This document shows, in pieces, positions 1 to 11,503 of a stretch of DNA of 63,958 nt (positions are counted from its first letter, which is position 1; the number at the start of each line of letters is the position of its first letter). The notes under the pieces were generated by a model. It saw only the letters and a list, made by a program, of their open reading frames with translations, searched no databases and had not been told where the DNA came from. Origin of the DNA: an uncultured Acetatifactor sp. (GTDB lineage: Bacteria; Bacillota; Clostridia; Lachnospirales; Lachnospiraceae); NCBI GenBank assembly GCA_910586215.1, contig CAJUGH010000025.1:1-63958 (forward strand). Reading direction: 5' to 3'. The translations under genes and the position numbers were made by a program.

Positions 1-65
1 CTGTATGGAAAGAATACATTGAAAAAAATAAAGAATTGCTCAAATTAGATTCTTCAAAGAATTAA
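1..65 (+). CDS. Possible 3' tail of an unidentified CDS
   Basis: From base 3 one frame stays open to a TAA at 63-65 and gives about 20 residues rich in Lys and Glu (VWKEYIEKNKELLKL...), which looks like a normal protein C-terminus. The gene itself lies outside the window, so no family can be named. It would be convergent with tuf. The other two frames stop earlier. The stretch is short and AT-rich, so this may be chance. Bases 66-213 show nothing else I can recognise. Confidence 0.25.
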   Translation, partial: VWKEYIEKNKELLKLDSSKN

Positions 66-213
66 TGCGCAAAGCACATAATAATCTATCGTATATAGCT
101 GAATACTTATCCGCCAGAATCTGGATAACTATTGCACTACACTTGTTTCTTCAAAATTAGCGAATTTTTGTTATCATTCTGTTATCACGACTTATCAATC
201 CCACCAAACATCG

Positions 214-248
214 AAAAAAGGACTTTCCGAGAAACCTCGGAAAGTCCC
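214..248 (-). terminator. Rho-independent terminator of tuf
   Basis: A perfect 12-bp stem (220-231 with 236-247) with a four-base loop is followed on the minus strand by a run of six U (214-219). It lies about 20 bases after the tuf stop codon and closes the rpsL-rpsG-fusA-tuf transcription unit. Confidence 0.95.
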
Positions 249-269
249 ATAAATTCAATGAATTTTCGA

Positions 270-1457
270 TTACTCAATAATCGTAGCAACACGACCAGAA
301 CCAACAGTTCTACCACCCTCACGGATAGCAAAGGTAAGACCCTGCTCCATAGCGATGGGATGGATCAACTCAATGGTCATCTCCACGTTGTCACCAGGCA
401 TGCACATCTCGGTGCCCTGAGGCAGGGAGCATACGCCAGTCACATCTGTTGTCCTGAAGTAGAACTGAGGACGGTAGTTGTTGAAGAAAGGTGTATGACG
501 GCCACCCTCATCCTTGGTCAGCACATATACCTGAGCCGTAAATTTCTTGTGGCAGGTAACGGAACCGGGCTTAGCCAGAACCTGTCCTCTTTCGATCTCG
601 GTTCTCTGTACGCCACGAAGCAGTGCGCCGATGTTATCACCAGCCTGGGCATCATCCAGCATCTTGCGGAACATCTCAATACCGGTAACAACAGTCTTCT
701 TGGTCTCCTCTTTAATACCAACGATTTCCACTTCATCGTTGAGCTTCAGAACGCCACGCTCTACACGGCCGGTAGCAACAGTACCACGTCCGGTGATGGT
801 GAATACGTCCTCAACAGGCATAAGGAAAGGCTTGTCAGTATCACGCTGGGGATCCGGGATATAGGAATCAACAGTGCTCATCAGCTCCATGATCTTGTCG
901 CCCCACTCACTTGCAGGATCCTCAAGAGCCTTCAGAGCAGAACCCTGGATGATCGGGCAGTCTGTGAACTCGTACTCCTCAAGCTGCTCGGTGATCTCCA
1001 TCTCCACCAACTCCAGAAGTTCGGGATCGTCTACCATATCGCACTTGTTCATAAACACTACGATATAAGGCACGCCTACCTGACGGGACAGCAGGATGTG
1101 CTCCTTGGTCTGAGCCATCACACCGTCAGTAGCAGCTACCACCAGGATAGCGCCATCCATCTGGGCTGCTCCGGTGATCATGTTCTTCACATAGTCAGCA
1201 TGGCCAGGGCAGTCCACATGTGCATAGTGTCTGTTCTCAGTCTCATACTCCACGTGTGCAGTAGAAATGGTGATACCACGCTCTCTCTCTTCGGGAGCCT
1301 TGTCGATGTTCTCGAAATCGGTTGCAGTGTTACCAGCTACCCTTTCAGCCAGAACCTTTGTGATTGCAGCTGTCAATGTGGTCTTACCATGGTCAACGTG
1401 GCCAATGGTACCAATGTTACAATGGGGCTTAGTTCTTTCAAATTTAGCTTTAGCCAT
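270..1457 (-). CDS. tuf: Elongation factor Tu
   Basis: EF-Tu is the cytoplasmic GTPase that delivers aminoacyl-tRNA to the ribosomal A site. The 395-residue product is the usual length. The P-loop GHVDHGKT lies near residues 19-26, followed by the switch and G3 motif DCPGHADYV and the G4 motif NKCD; domains 2 and 3 follow intact. AAGGAGGA lies 7-8 bases before the ATG. It is the last gene of the str operon (rpsL-rpsG-fusA-tuf) but also has its own sigma-A promoter at 1556-1584, so it can be transcribed separately at high level. A strong terminator follows. Confidence 0.99.
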   Translation of the reverse strand: MAKAKFERTKPHCNIGTIGHVDHGKTTLTAAITKVLAERVAGNTATDFENIDKAPEERERGITISTAHVEYETENRHYAHVDCPGHADYVKNMITGAAQMDGAILVVAATDGVMAQTKEHILLSRQVGVPYIVVFMNKCDMVDDPELLELVEMEITEQLEEYEFTDCPIIQGSALKALEDPASEWGDKIMELMSTVDSYIPDPQRDTDKPFLMPVEDVFTITGRGTVATGRVERGVLKLNDEVEIVGIKEETKKTVVTGIEMFRKMLDDAQAGDNIGALLRGVQRTEIERGQVLAKPGSVTCHKKFTAQVYVLTKDEGGRHTPFFNNYRPQFYFRTTDVTGVCSLPQGTEMCMPGDNVEMTIELIHPIAMEQGLTFAIREGGRTVGSGRVATIIE

Positions 1458-1504
1458 TATGAAAATCCTCCTTCAAACTTGATGCACTTTGTGCTATTTT
1501 TTCC

Positions 1505-1531
1505 TGCCGAAGCGCTGTCTGCGCACTTCGG
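1505..1531 (-). other. Hairpin in the tuf 5' leader
   Basis: A GC-rich inverted repeat (GCCGAAG...CTTCGGC with an inner GCGC pair) lies between the tuf promoter and its ribosome binding site. It would form a stable stem in the tuf leader mRNA. It has no U-tract, so it is more likely an mRNA-stabilising or translational element than a terminator. Confidence 0.5.
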
Positions 1532-1555
1532 CGCTTTCCAACCCGGCTATCTCTG

Positions 1556-1584
1556 ATTATAGTAAATAAGCCAGGTTTTTTCAA
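1556..1584 (-). promoter_or_regulatory. Sigma-A promoter of tuf
   Basis: On the minus strand TTGAAA (1579-1584) and TATAAT (1556-1561) are separated by 17 bases, close to the sigma-A consensus. The promoter lies in the fusA-tuf gap and points to independent tuf transcription. Confidence 0.85.
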
Positions 1585-1637
1585 GCTATTTTTACAGTTT
1601 ACAGGCATATTTTAGGAATTATTTTGCCTTTTCGGCC

Positions 1638-1664
1638 AACCCCTTTTCCTGCGGAAAAGGGGTT
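1638..1664 (-). terminator. Hairpin between fusA and tuf, possible attenuator
   Basis: A perfect 12-bp stem (1638-1649 with 1653-1664) with a three-base loop begins nine bases after the fusA stop codon. The bases that follow on the minus strand are not a clean U-run, so it may be a weak terminator, an RNase barrier or an attenuator ahead of the separate tuf promoter. Confidence 0.5.
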
Positions 1665-1672
1665 CTGCTGTT

Positions 1673-3835
1673 TTACTTCGTCTTCGCGGCCAGAACCTTT
1701 TCCTGTACGTTCTTGGGCACCGGCTCATATTTCTCGAAGAACATGGAATAGTTGCCGCGGCCCTGGGTCTTACTGCGCAAGTCTGTGGAATACCCGAACA
1801 TCTCTGCCAGGGGCACAAAAGCACGCACCAGCCTGCCGCCACCGATATCGTCCATTCCCTCCACACGTCCCCGACGGGAGTTCAGGTCCCCAATGACATC
1901 ACCCATATATTCCTCAGGCATGGTCACTTCCACCTTCATGATCGGCTCCAGAAGCACAGGCGCTGCCTTCTGCATGGCTTCCTTGAAAGCCATGGACCCG
2001 GCAATATGGAACGCCATCTCGGAAGAGTCCACCTCATGGTAGGAACCATCGTACACGTTGGCATGGATGCCCAGCACAGGGAATCCGCCCAGGATACCTG
2101 CATTGGCAGCTTCCCGGATGCCTTCACCCACCGCAGGGATATATTCCTTGGGAATGGAACCACCCACCACGGTAGATTCGAACAGAAGCACGGGAGGCTC
2201 GTTGATCAGGATATTGGCCTTAGGATCAAAGTCAAACTTCTCACAGTTTGCCTCCAGAGGTGCAAATTTCACCTTACAATGACCATACTGTCCACGTCCA
2301 CCGGACTGTTTTGCATACTTGGAATCCACTTCCACTGCCTTGGTAAACGCCTCTTTGTATGCAACCTGGGGCGCACCTACGTTTGCTTCCACCTTGAACT
2401 CACGCAGCAGTCTGTCCACGATGATCTCCAGGTGAAGTTCACCCATACCAGCAATGATGGTCTGGCCTGTCTCCGGATTGGTGTGGGCACGGAAAGTAGG
2501 ATCCTCCTCTGCCAGCTTGGCAAGGGCCTCTCCCATCTTGCCCTGACCGGCTTTGGTCTTTGGCTCAATGGCCAGCTCGATAACCGGCTCCGGAAACTCC
2601 ATGGATTCCAGAATCACGGGATGCTGTTCATCGCAGATGGTATCACCAGTTGTAGTGAATTTAAAGCCTACTGCGGCAGCAATGTCACCGGAATATACCT
2701 TTTCCAACTCTGCACGCTTGTTGGCATGCATCTGCAGGATACGGCCTACACGCTCTTTCTTGCCTTTTGTGGCATTGAGTACATAGGAACCGGAATTGAT
2801 AGTGCCGGAATATACACGGAAGAATGCAAGCTTTCCTACAAAAGGATCTGCCATGATCTTGAAGGCCAGTGCAGAGAAGGGTTCCTCATCGGAGGAATGT
2901 CTCTCCACTTCATTGCCGTCCATATCGGTTCCCTTGATGGAAGGGATGTCCGTGGGAGCAGGCATATACTCCAGGACTGCATCCAGAAGCTTCTGGATAC
3001 CCCTGTTGCGGTATGCAGAACCACAGCACACAGGAATGGCACGGCAGTCGCAGGTAGCCTTGCGCAGGGCTTTCTTCATGTCCTCCACAGAAGGTTCTTC
3101 ACCCTCCAGATAGAGCAGGGTGAGATCATCATCCAACTCACATACCTTCTCTATCAGCTCGGAACGGTACAGTTCCGCATCATCTGCCATATCTCCCAGG
3201 TCATCGGTGACAGTGATATTCTCACCCTTGTCATCATTGTAGAGATAGGCTTTCATCTCAAACAGGTCAATAATGCCCTTGAAATCATCTTCCTTGCCAA
3301 TGGGCAGCTGGAGTATAATTGCATTTTTGCCCAGCCTTGTCCGAATCTGCTCTACTGCTCCGTAGAAGTTTGCACCCAGGATATCCATCTTGTTGATGAA
3401 TGCCATACGGGGTACATTGTAGGTGTCAGCCTGACGCCATACGTTCTCTGACTGAGGCTCTACACCGCCCTTTGCACAGAATACACCTACGGCGCCATCC
3501 AATACACGAAGGGAACGCTCTACTTCTACAGTAAAGTCAACGTGGCCAGGAGTATCAATGATGTTGATACGGTTCTCTAACGCGCCAGGCATGGGCTTTG
3601 TCTCTTTTTCCAAAGTCCAGTGGCAGGTTGTAGCCGCAGATGTGATGGTGATACCTCTCTCCTGCTCCTGCTCCATCCAGTCCATGGTGGCAGTGCCTTC
3701 ATGAGTGTCACCGATCTTGTAGTTCACGCCAGTGTAATACAGGATACGCTCGGTCAATGTGGTCTTGCCAGCATCGATATGGGCCATAATCCCGATATTC
3801 CTGGTTCTCTCTAACGGATATTCTCTTCCAGCCAA
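1673..3835 (-). CDS. fusA: Elongation factor G
   Basis: EF-G is the translocation GTPase of protein synthesis and also acts in ribosome recycling. The product is 720 residues, slightly longer than the usual ~690. It has the P-loop AHIDAGKTT near residues 18-26, DTPGHVDF and NKMD, then domains II-V ending in the conserved RGRVEGM region. The reading frame starts with TTG (3833-3835), placed eight bases after AGGAGG; no ATG further in is as well placed, so I accept TTG as the start. It lies between rpsG and tuf in the str operon. Confidence 0.97.
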   Translation of the reverse strand: MAGREYPLERTRNIGIMAHIDAGKTTLTERILYYTGVNYKIGDTHEGTATMDWMEQEQERGITITSAATTCHWTLEKETKPMPGALENRINIIDTPGHVDFTVEVERSLRVLDGAVGVFCAKGGVEPQSENVWRQADTYNVPRMAFINKMDILGANFYGAVEQIRTRLGKNAIILQLPIGKEDDFKGIIDLFEMKAYLYNDDKGENITVTDDLGDMADDAELYRSELIEKVCELDDDLTLLYLEGEEPSVEDMKKALRKATCDCRAIPVCCGSAYRNRGIQKLLDAVLEYMPAPTDIPSIKGTDMDGNEVERHSSDEEPFSALAFKIMADPFVGKLAFFRVYSGTINSGSYVLNATKGKKERVGRILQMHANKRAELEKVYSGDIAAAVGFKFTTTGDTICDEQHPVILESMEFPEPVIELAIEPKTKAGQGKMGEALAKLAEEDPTFRAHTNPETGQTIIAGMGELHLEIIVDRLLREFKVEANVGAPQVAYKEAFTKAVEVDSKYAKQSGGRGQYGHCKVKFAPLEANCEKFDFDPKANILINEPPVLLFESTVVGGSIPKEYIPAVGEGIREAANAGILGGFPVLGIHANVYDGSYHEVDSSEMAFHIAGSMAFKEAMQKAAPVLLEPIMKVEVTMPEEYMGDVIGDLNSRRGRVEGMDDIGGGRLVRAFVPLAEMFGYSTDLRSKTQGRGNYSMFFEKYEPVPKNVQEKVLAAKTK

Positions 3836-3931
3836 GATTTTTTCCTCCTATTTTTTTATATAACAGATACAACATTTTGTGGTGCCAGAAACGGTATGGG
3901 TAACATTCTGATGTTACCGCACCCGGTTGCA

Positions 3932-4402
3932 CTAGAAGCGGTAATGTGCAAATGCCTTGTTGGCCTCTGCCATCTTGTGCATATCCTCTTTCCTCTTCAC
4001 GGCAGCACCGCTGTTGTTGGATGCGTCAAGGATCTCGTTTGCCAGCCTGTCTATCATGGTCTTCTCGCTTCTCTTGCGGGAGAACATGGTCAGCCAGCGC
4101 AGGGCCAGGGCCTGGCGTCTCTCAGCACGAACCTCGATGGGCACCTGGTATGTGGCACCACCGATACGTCTGGCCTTCACTTCCAGGACGGGCATGATAT
4201 TGTTCATTGCCTCCTCAAATACTTCCAGGGCCGGCTTGCCGGACTTCTCTTCCACCTTCGCAAATGCACCATATACAATCTTCTGGGCAACGCCCTTCTT
4301 GCCGTCCAACATGATATTGTTGATCAGCTTGGTCACTACCTTACTGTTGTATAAAGGATCTGCTAATACATCTCTTTTTTGAACATGTCCTTTACGTGGC
4401 AC
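3932..4402 (-). CDS. rpsG: 30S ribosomal protein S7
   Basis: S7 organises the head of the 30S subunit and contacts the decoding region. I place the start at the GTG (4400-4402), which gives a 156-residue protein beginning (M)PRKGHVQKRDVLADPLYNS as in other bacteria. AAGGAGG lies eight bases before it. An in-frame ATG seven codons upstream would place the ribosome binding site inside the gene and is less likely. The gene lies between rpsL and fusA. The 96-base gap to fusA holds only the fusA ribosome binding site. Confidence 0.96.
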   Translation of the reverse strand: MPRKGHVQKRDVLADPLYNSKVVTKLINNIMLDGKKGVAQKIVYGAFAKVEEKSGKPALEVFEEAMNNIMPVLEVKARRIGGATYQVPIEVRAERRQALALRWLTMFSRKRSEKTMIDRLANEILDASNNSGAAVKRKEDMHKMAEANKAFAHYRF

Positions 4403-4548
4403 GGTTCTTCCCTCCTTATTCATAAGCGTAGGTACTACGCTTCGTGCGCCCTGCGCACTTCAATAAATCATCGGTACTCACATGTGTTTCCCCAAGTGTT
4501 CGTGCTGTATCTTAGTATCCTTGTGAGGCAGATGGCTGCTCCCACCGC

Positions 4549-4580
4549 CACATATCCCGCTGCGGACAACGGGATATGTG
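4549..4580. other. Perfect 11-bp hairpin in the rpsL-rpsG gap
   Basis: CACATATCCCG (4549-4559) and CGGGATATGTG (4570-4580) flank a ten-base loop. There is no U-run on either side. It directly abuts the interspersed repeat copy at 4581-4643 and may be part of that element. The rest of the 327-base gap (4403-4729) shows no gene. Confidence 0.6.
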
Positions 4581-4643
4581 ATCCTCGCGGCATTCACCAG
4601 ATGTACGTGCAGACACGTCTACCTGGTTCATTGCCCACGGAAA
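4581..4643. repeat. Interspersed repeat, copy A
   Basis: This 63-base stretch lines up without gaps with 29671-29733; I count about 51 identical positions. The core CTCGCGGCATTCACCA is shared exactly. It lies in the gap between rpsL and rpsG, where only a ribosome binding site is expected. It is probably non-coding and mobile or formerly mobile. I do not recognise the family. Confidence 0.7.
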
Positions 4644-4729
4644 TCATATACTACAGAATTCCAACACTTTTCTTAGTTTCGTTCAGATTCGTCCCGAATG
4701 CTACTTTGAAGTAATCCGGATTCCCCTGA

Positions 4730-5152
4730 TTACTTCTTCGCTGCCTTAGGTCTCTTGGCGCCGTACTTGGAGCGGGCCTGCTTCCTGTTGGCAACACCGG
4801 CGGTATCCAGGGTACCACGGATGATGTGGTATCTGGTACCAGGCAGATCCTTCACCCTGCCGCCACGGATCAGCACAACGCTGTGCTCCTGCAGGTTGTG
4901 TCCTTCACCGGGAATATAGCTTGTCACCTCAATCCCGTTGGAAAGACGCACCCTGGCGATCTTCCTAAGCGCTGAGTTAGGCTTCTTAGGAGTTGCCGTC
5001 TTCACAGCAGTACATACACCACGCTTCTGGGGTGCAGATGCATCCGTCGGCTTCTTGTGCAGAGAGTTGTATCCTTTCTGCAGAGCAGGTGCAGTAGACT
5101 TCTTTACAGAGGTCTGGCGTCCCTTTCTCACTAACTGGTTAAATGTTGGCAT
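4730..5152 (-). CDS. rpsL: 30S ribosomal protein S12
   Basis: S12 sits at the decoding centre and is the classic streptomycin-resistance target. The 140-residue product starts MPTFNQLVRKGRQ and has the conserved TPKKPNSALRK segment, with wild-type lysines at the usual resistance positions and no sign of a resistance allele. AGAGGTG lies seven bases before the ATG. It is the first gene of the str operon and is driven by the strong promoter at 5250-5278. It is separated from rpsG by an unusually long gap containing a repeat. Confidence 0.98.
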   Translation of the reverse strand: MPTFNQLVRKGRQTSVKKSTAPALQKGYNSLHKKPTDASAPQKRGVCTAVKTATPKKPNSALRKIARVRLSNGIEVTSYIPGEGHNLQEHSVVLIRGGRVKDLPGTRYHIIRGTLDTAGVANRKQARSKYGAKRPKAAKK

Positions 5153-5220
5153 TCTGTTTCACCTCTTTCTAAATGGTCATCTGGTTGCTATATGCGGCGC
5201 AGTGACGTTTTTTCAGACAC

Positions 5221-5272
5221 AAAAAAGACATCTGCACGCACACTGTATCATTATACTTGCGCACAGATGTCT
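5221..5272 (-). terminator. Terminator-like hairpin after fucO that encloses the rpsL promoter
   Basis: On the minus strand AAGACATCTG (5263-5272) pairs with CAGATGTCTT (5225-5234), and CGCA/TGCG extends the stem after a small internal loop; a run of U follows the downstream arm. Transcripts coming from fucO would form this hairpin. Transcripts starting at the embedded rpsL promoter contain only the second arm and would escape it. Confidence 0.65.
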
Positions 5273-5278
5273 TGTCAA
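5250..5278 (-). promoter_or_regulatory. Sigma-A promoter of the str operon
   Basis: Perfect consensus boxes TTGACA (5273-5278) and TATAAT (5250-5255) are separated by 17 bases on the minus strand, as expected for rpsL-rpsG-fusA-tuf. The -10 box and start point lie in the loop of the inverted repeat 5225-5272. Confidence 0.92.
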
Positions 5279-5305
5279 TCACTTTTTTTAAAATCCGGAA
5301 AACTG

Positions 5306-6448
5306 TTACATCAGCTTTCTAAACAGTGCCTTCAGGTCCTCCACAGAGGTTTCCTTGGGGTTGCCGGGACGACAGGCATCCGCATAGGCAGACTCTGCCA
5401 GGAAGTCCAGGTCTTCTTCCTTCAGCGCTTCCAGCTTTGTAGGAATGCCCACATCCACAGAGAGCTGGCGGACTGCATCAATGGCAGCCTTCCTGTATGC
5501 TGCCTGGTCCATACCGGTAGTGTCTACGCCCATGGCCTCAGCGATATCCTTGAACTTCTCTCCGGTGCATTCCTGGTTGTACTCCATTACGATGGGCAGC
5601 ATCATGGCGCAGGCCACTCCGTGAGGGGTGTCATACACAGCGCCCAGGGTATGTGCCATGGAATGGGCGATGCCCAGTCCCACATTGGAGAAAGCCATAC
5701 CTGTGACGAACTGTCCCAGGGCCATGCCCTCCCGTCCTTCGGGATCATTGCCCACTGCCCCCCTAAGGCTCCTGGCAATGAGCCTGATGGCTTCCAGGTT
5801 CAGGCAGTCTGCCAGTTCCCATGCTGCCGCCGTGGTGTAACCTTCGATGGCGTGGGTCAAGGCATCCATGCCAGTGGAGGCCGTAAGCCCCTTGGGCATG
5901 GTGGACATCATGTCAGGATCCACAATGGCCACATCCGGAATATCGTTCACATCCACGCAGACGAATTTGCGCTTCTTCTCCACATCCGTGATGACATAGT
6001 TGATGGTTGCTTCCGCAGCCGTTCCTGCCGTGGTGGGAACGGCAATGGTGAACACGGTATGATTCTTCGTAGGTGCCACACCTTCCAGGGAACGCACATC
6101 GGCGAACTCCGGGTTGTTGATAATGATACCAATGGCCTTGCCAGTATCCATGGAAGAGCCACCGCCAATGGTGATCATATAGTCAGCTCCTGACTTCTTG
6201 TATGCCTCCACACCAGACTGTACATTTTCAATGGTGGGGTTGGGCTTGATATCGGAGTACACTTCATAGGCAAGGTTCTCTGCATCCAGCAGATCGGTGA
6301 CCTTCTTCGTCACCTGGAACTTAACCAGGTCTGGATCCGAGGCAATGAATGCCTTCTGAAAGCCTTTGCTCTTGATAATGCCGGGGATCTCCTGGATTGC
6401 ACCCTTTCCATGATAAGAAATCCCATTCAGTACGAAACGATTTACCAT
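5306..6448 (-). CDS. fucO: Lactaldehyde reductase / 1,2-propanediol oxidoreductase (iron alcohol dehydrogenase)
   Basis: This family reduces lactaldehyde to 1,2-propanediol with NADH, the fermentative end step of fucose and rhamnose breakdown. The 380-residue product follows E. coli FucO along its whole length as I recall it: GGGSSMDTGKAIG for nucleotide binding, the run NNPEFADVRSLEG, PTTAGTAAEATINY, and the metal-binding His residues in ALTHAIEG, HSMAHTLG and DTPHG. AGGAGG lies eight bases before the ATG. It lies between rfbD and rpsL, an unusual place, and probably has its own promoter at 6509-6538. Another iron-dependent alcohol dehydrogenase specificity is possible. Confidence 0.9.
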   Translation of the reverse strand: MVNRFVLNGISYHGKGAIQEIPGIIKSKGFQKAFIASDPDLVKFQVTKKVTDLLDAENLAYEVYSDIKPNPTIENVQSGVEAYKKSGADYMITIGGGSSMDTGKAIGIIINNPEFADVRSLEGVAPTKNHTVFTIAVPTTAGTAAEATINYVITDVEKKRKFVCVDVNDIPDVAIVDPDMMSTMPKGLTASTGMDALTHAIEGYTTAAAWELADCLNLEAIRLIARSLRGAVGNDPEGREGMALGQFVTGMAFSNVGLGIAHSMAHTLGAVYDTPHGVACAMMLPIVMEYNQECTGEKFKDIAEAMGVDTTGMDQAAYRKAAIDAVRQLSVDVGIPTKLEALKEEDLDFLAESAYADACRPGNPKETSVEDLKALFRKLM

Positions 6449-6508
6449 TGGTTCCGCCTCCTGTTTCTATAAATAAGTAGTCAAATCTGAAAGGATCTGC
6501 CAATATTT

Positions 6509-6538
6509 AGCATACCATGTGCCAGGAACCTGCGTCAA
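6509..6538 (-). promoter_or_regulatory. Possible sigma-A promoter of fucO
   Basis: On the minus strand TTGACG (6533-6538) and TATGCT (6509-6514) are 18 bases apart, in the short gap between the rfbD stop and fucO. The -10 box is imperfect. Confidence 0.45.
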
Positions 6539-6543
6539 GCCTC

Positions 6544-7398
6544 TTAATCGATTTCCTGTCCCAGGGCATCCAGGTACCGCCCCAGGGCATCCTGCCAGTG
6601 AGGAAGCTTCTGAAATCCCCTGGCTGTCAGTTTCTCCTTGCTCATACGGCTGTTGGCAGGCCGGGCCGCCCTGGCACCGTACTGTGCCGTGGTCACGGGA
6701 AGCACCTTAACGGGCAGGGCGGCCATACGGAAAATGGTACAGGCAAACTCATACCAGGAACAGACACCCTCGCTGGCGGCGTGGTAGATGCCATACCTGT
6801 CCGTCCCCACCATGTCTGCCAGCAGTACTGCCAGGTCTGCCGTATAGGTAGGGGAGCCAAACTGGTCATCCACCACCTTAAGGGTGTCATGGTCCCTGGC
6901 CAGCCGCAGCATGGTCTTCACAAAATTCTTCCCATTTATCCCGAAAGTCCAGGTGACCCGGACAATAAAATACTTCTCCAGGATCTCCTGGACCGCCAGT
7001 TCCCCTTCATATTTGGAGCGCCCATATACGCTGATGGGATGGCAGGCATCCTCCGGTTCCCAGGGACGCTCCCCCGCTCCGTCAAACACATAATCCGTAC
7101 TGATATAGATCATCTTACAGTCCAGCCGCCTGCATGCCATAGCCAGGCTGCGCGTGCCTTCTACATTGACCTGTCTGCATAGTTCCTCGTTGTCCTCGGC
7201 AGCGTCCACGGCAGTGTAGGCAGCGCAGTGGATCACCGCATCCGGGTGCTCTTCCTCCATGATCCGGTCTACCAGTCCCCTGTCCGTAATATCCAGCCTG
7301 CGGCTGTCTGTTCCTACAGCCTCTATGCCACGCCCTGCCAGTTCCTTCACCACATCGTGGCCAAGCTGCCCTCCTGCCCCTGTCACAAGTACCTTCAT
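6544..7398 (-). CDS. rfbD: dTDP-4-dehydrorhamnose reductase
   Basis: RfbD (RmlD) catalyses the last step of dTDP-L-rhamnose synthesis, reducing dTDP-4-keto-L-rhamnose with NADPH. The 284-residue product has the N-terminal Rossmann motif GAGGQLG (residues 7-13), the SDR active site YGRSKYEGE with Tyr and Lys, and the RVTWTFG region typical of RmlD. GAAAGGAA precedes the ATG. It follows rpoC on the same strand, separated by about 236 bases containing a hairpin. No rfbA, rfbB or rfbC is in the window, so the other rhamnose genes must lie elsewhere. Confidence 0.93.
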   Translation of the reverse strand: MKVLVTGAGGQLGHDVVKELAGRGIEAVGTDSRRLDITDRGLVDRIMEEEHPDAVIHCAAYTAVDAAEDNEELCRQVNVEGTRSLAMACRRLDCKMIYISTDYVFDGAGERPWEPEDACHPISVYGRSKYEGELAVQEILEKYFIVRVTWTFGINGKNFVKTMLRLARDHDTLKVVDDQFGSPTYTADLAVLLADMVGTDRYGIYHAASEGVCSWYEFACTIFRMAALPVKVLPVTTAQYGARAARPANSRMSKEKLTARGFQKLPHWQDALGRYLDALGQEID

Positions 7399-7593
7399 CC
7401 CGTACGGTTTCCTTTCTATCTGTTATTCCCTGCCCTCAATTCCCGCGGGCAGACATTTCCCATATTTTCTGTCCGGTTCCCATTTCTGCCTGGTTTCTAG
7501 GCCGGCTGGCTTTCCCGTCTGCCCAGGGTCCGTGTCTGTCCGGTCTCCGTATCCTTAAGGCATCCATCTCCGGCTGATCGGTTTCTATGCTGG

Positions 7594-7625
7594 AAGTGCC
7601 ATCCCTACATTCCGGGATGGCACTT
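7594..7625 (-). terminator. Hairpin after rpoC
   Basis: A perfect 12-bp inverted repeat (7594-7605 with 7614-7625) with an eight-base loop starts ten bases after the rpoC stop. There is no U-run on the minus strand, so it may stabilise the mRNA end or terminate weakly. The remaining rpoC-rfbD gap shows nothing else. Confidence 0.55.
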
Positions 7626-7634
7626 TGATACATC

Positions 7635-11426
<3,792 letters not shown>

Positions 11427-11503
11427 GAATGGCACTCCCTTCTAAACATGCAATTTCAGATACATGCACTCCCAGACACGAAACAGTTCCCACCTATATC
11501 AGG

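Noticed and set aside
132..1556. Long open frame on the plus strand across tuf (similar ones across fusA at 2006-3451 and rpoB at 11429-12898)
   Set aside because: These are antisense shadows of highly conserved genes with strong codon bias; no ribosome binding site and no family resemblance.
4379..4714. Plus-strand frame sharing a DPRGIHQ..VQTR peptide with a frame at 29565-29837
   Set aside because: The shared peptide is only the translation of the 63-base interspersed repeat; the rest of the frames has nothing in common and there is no start signal.
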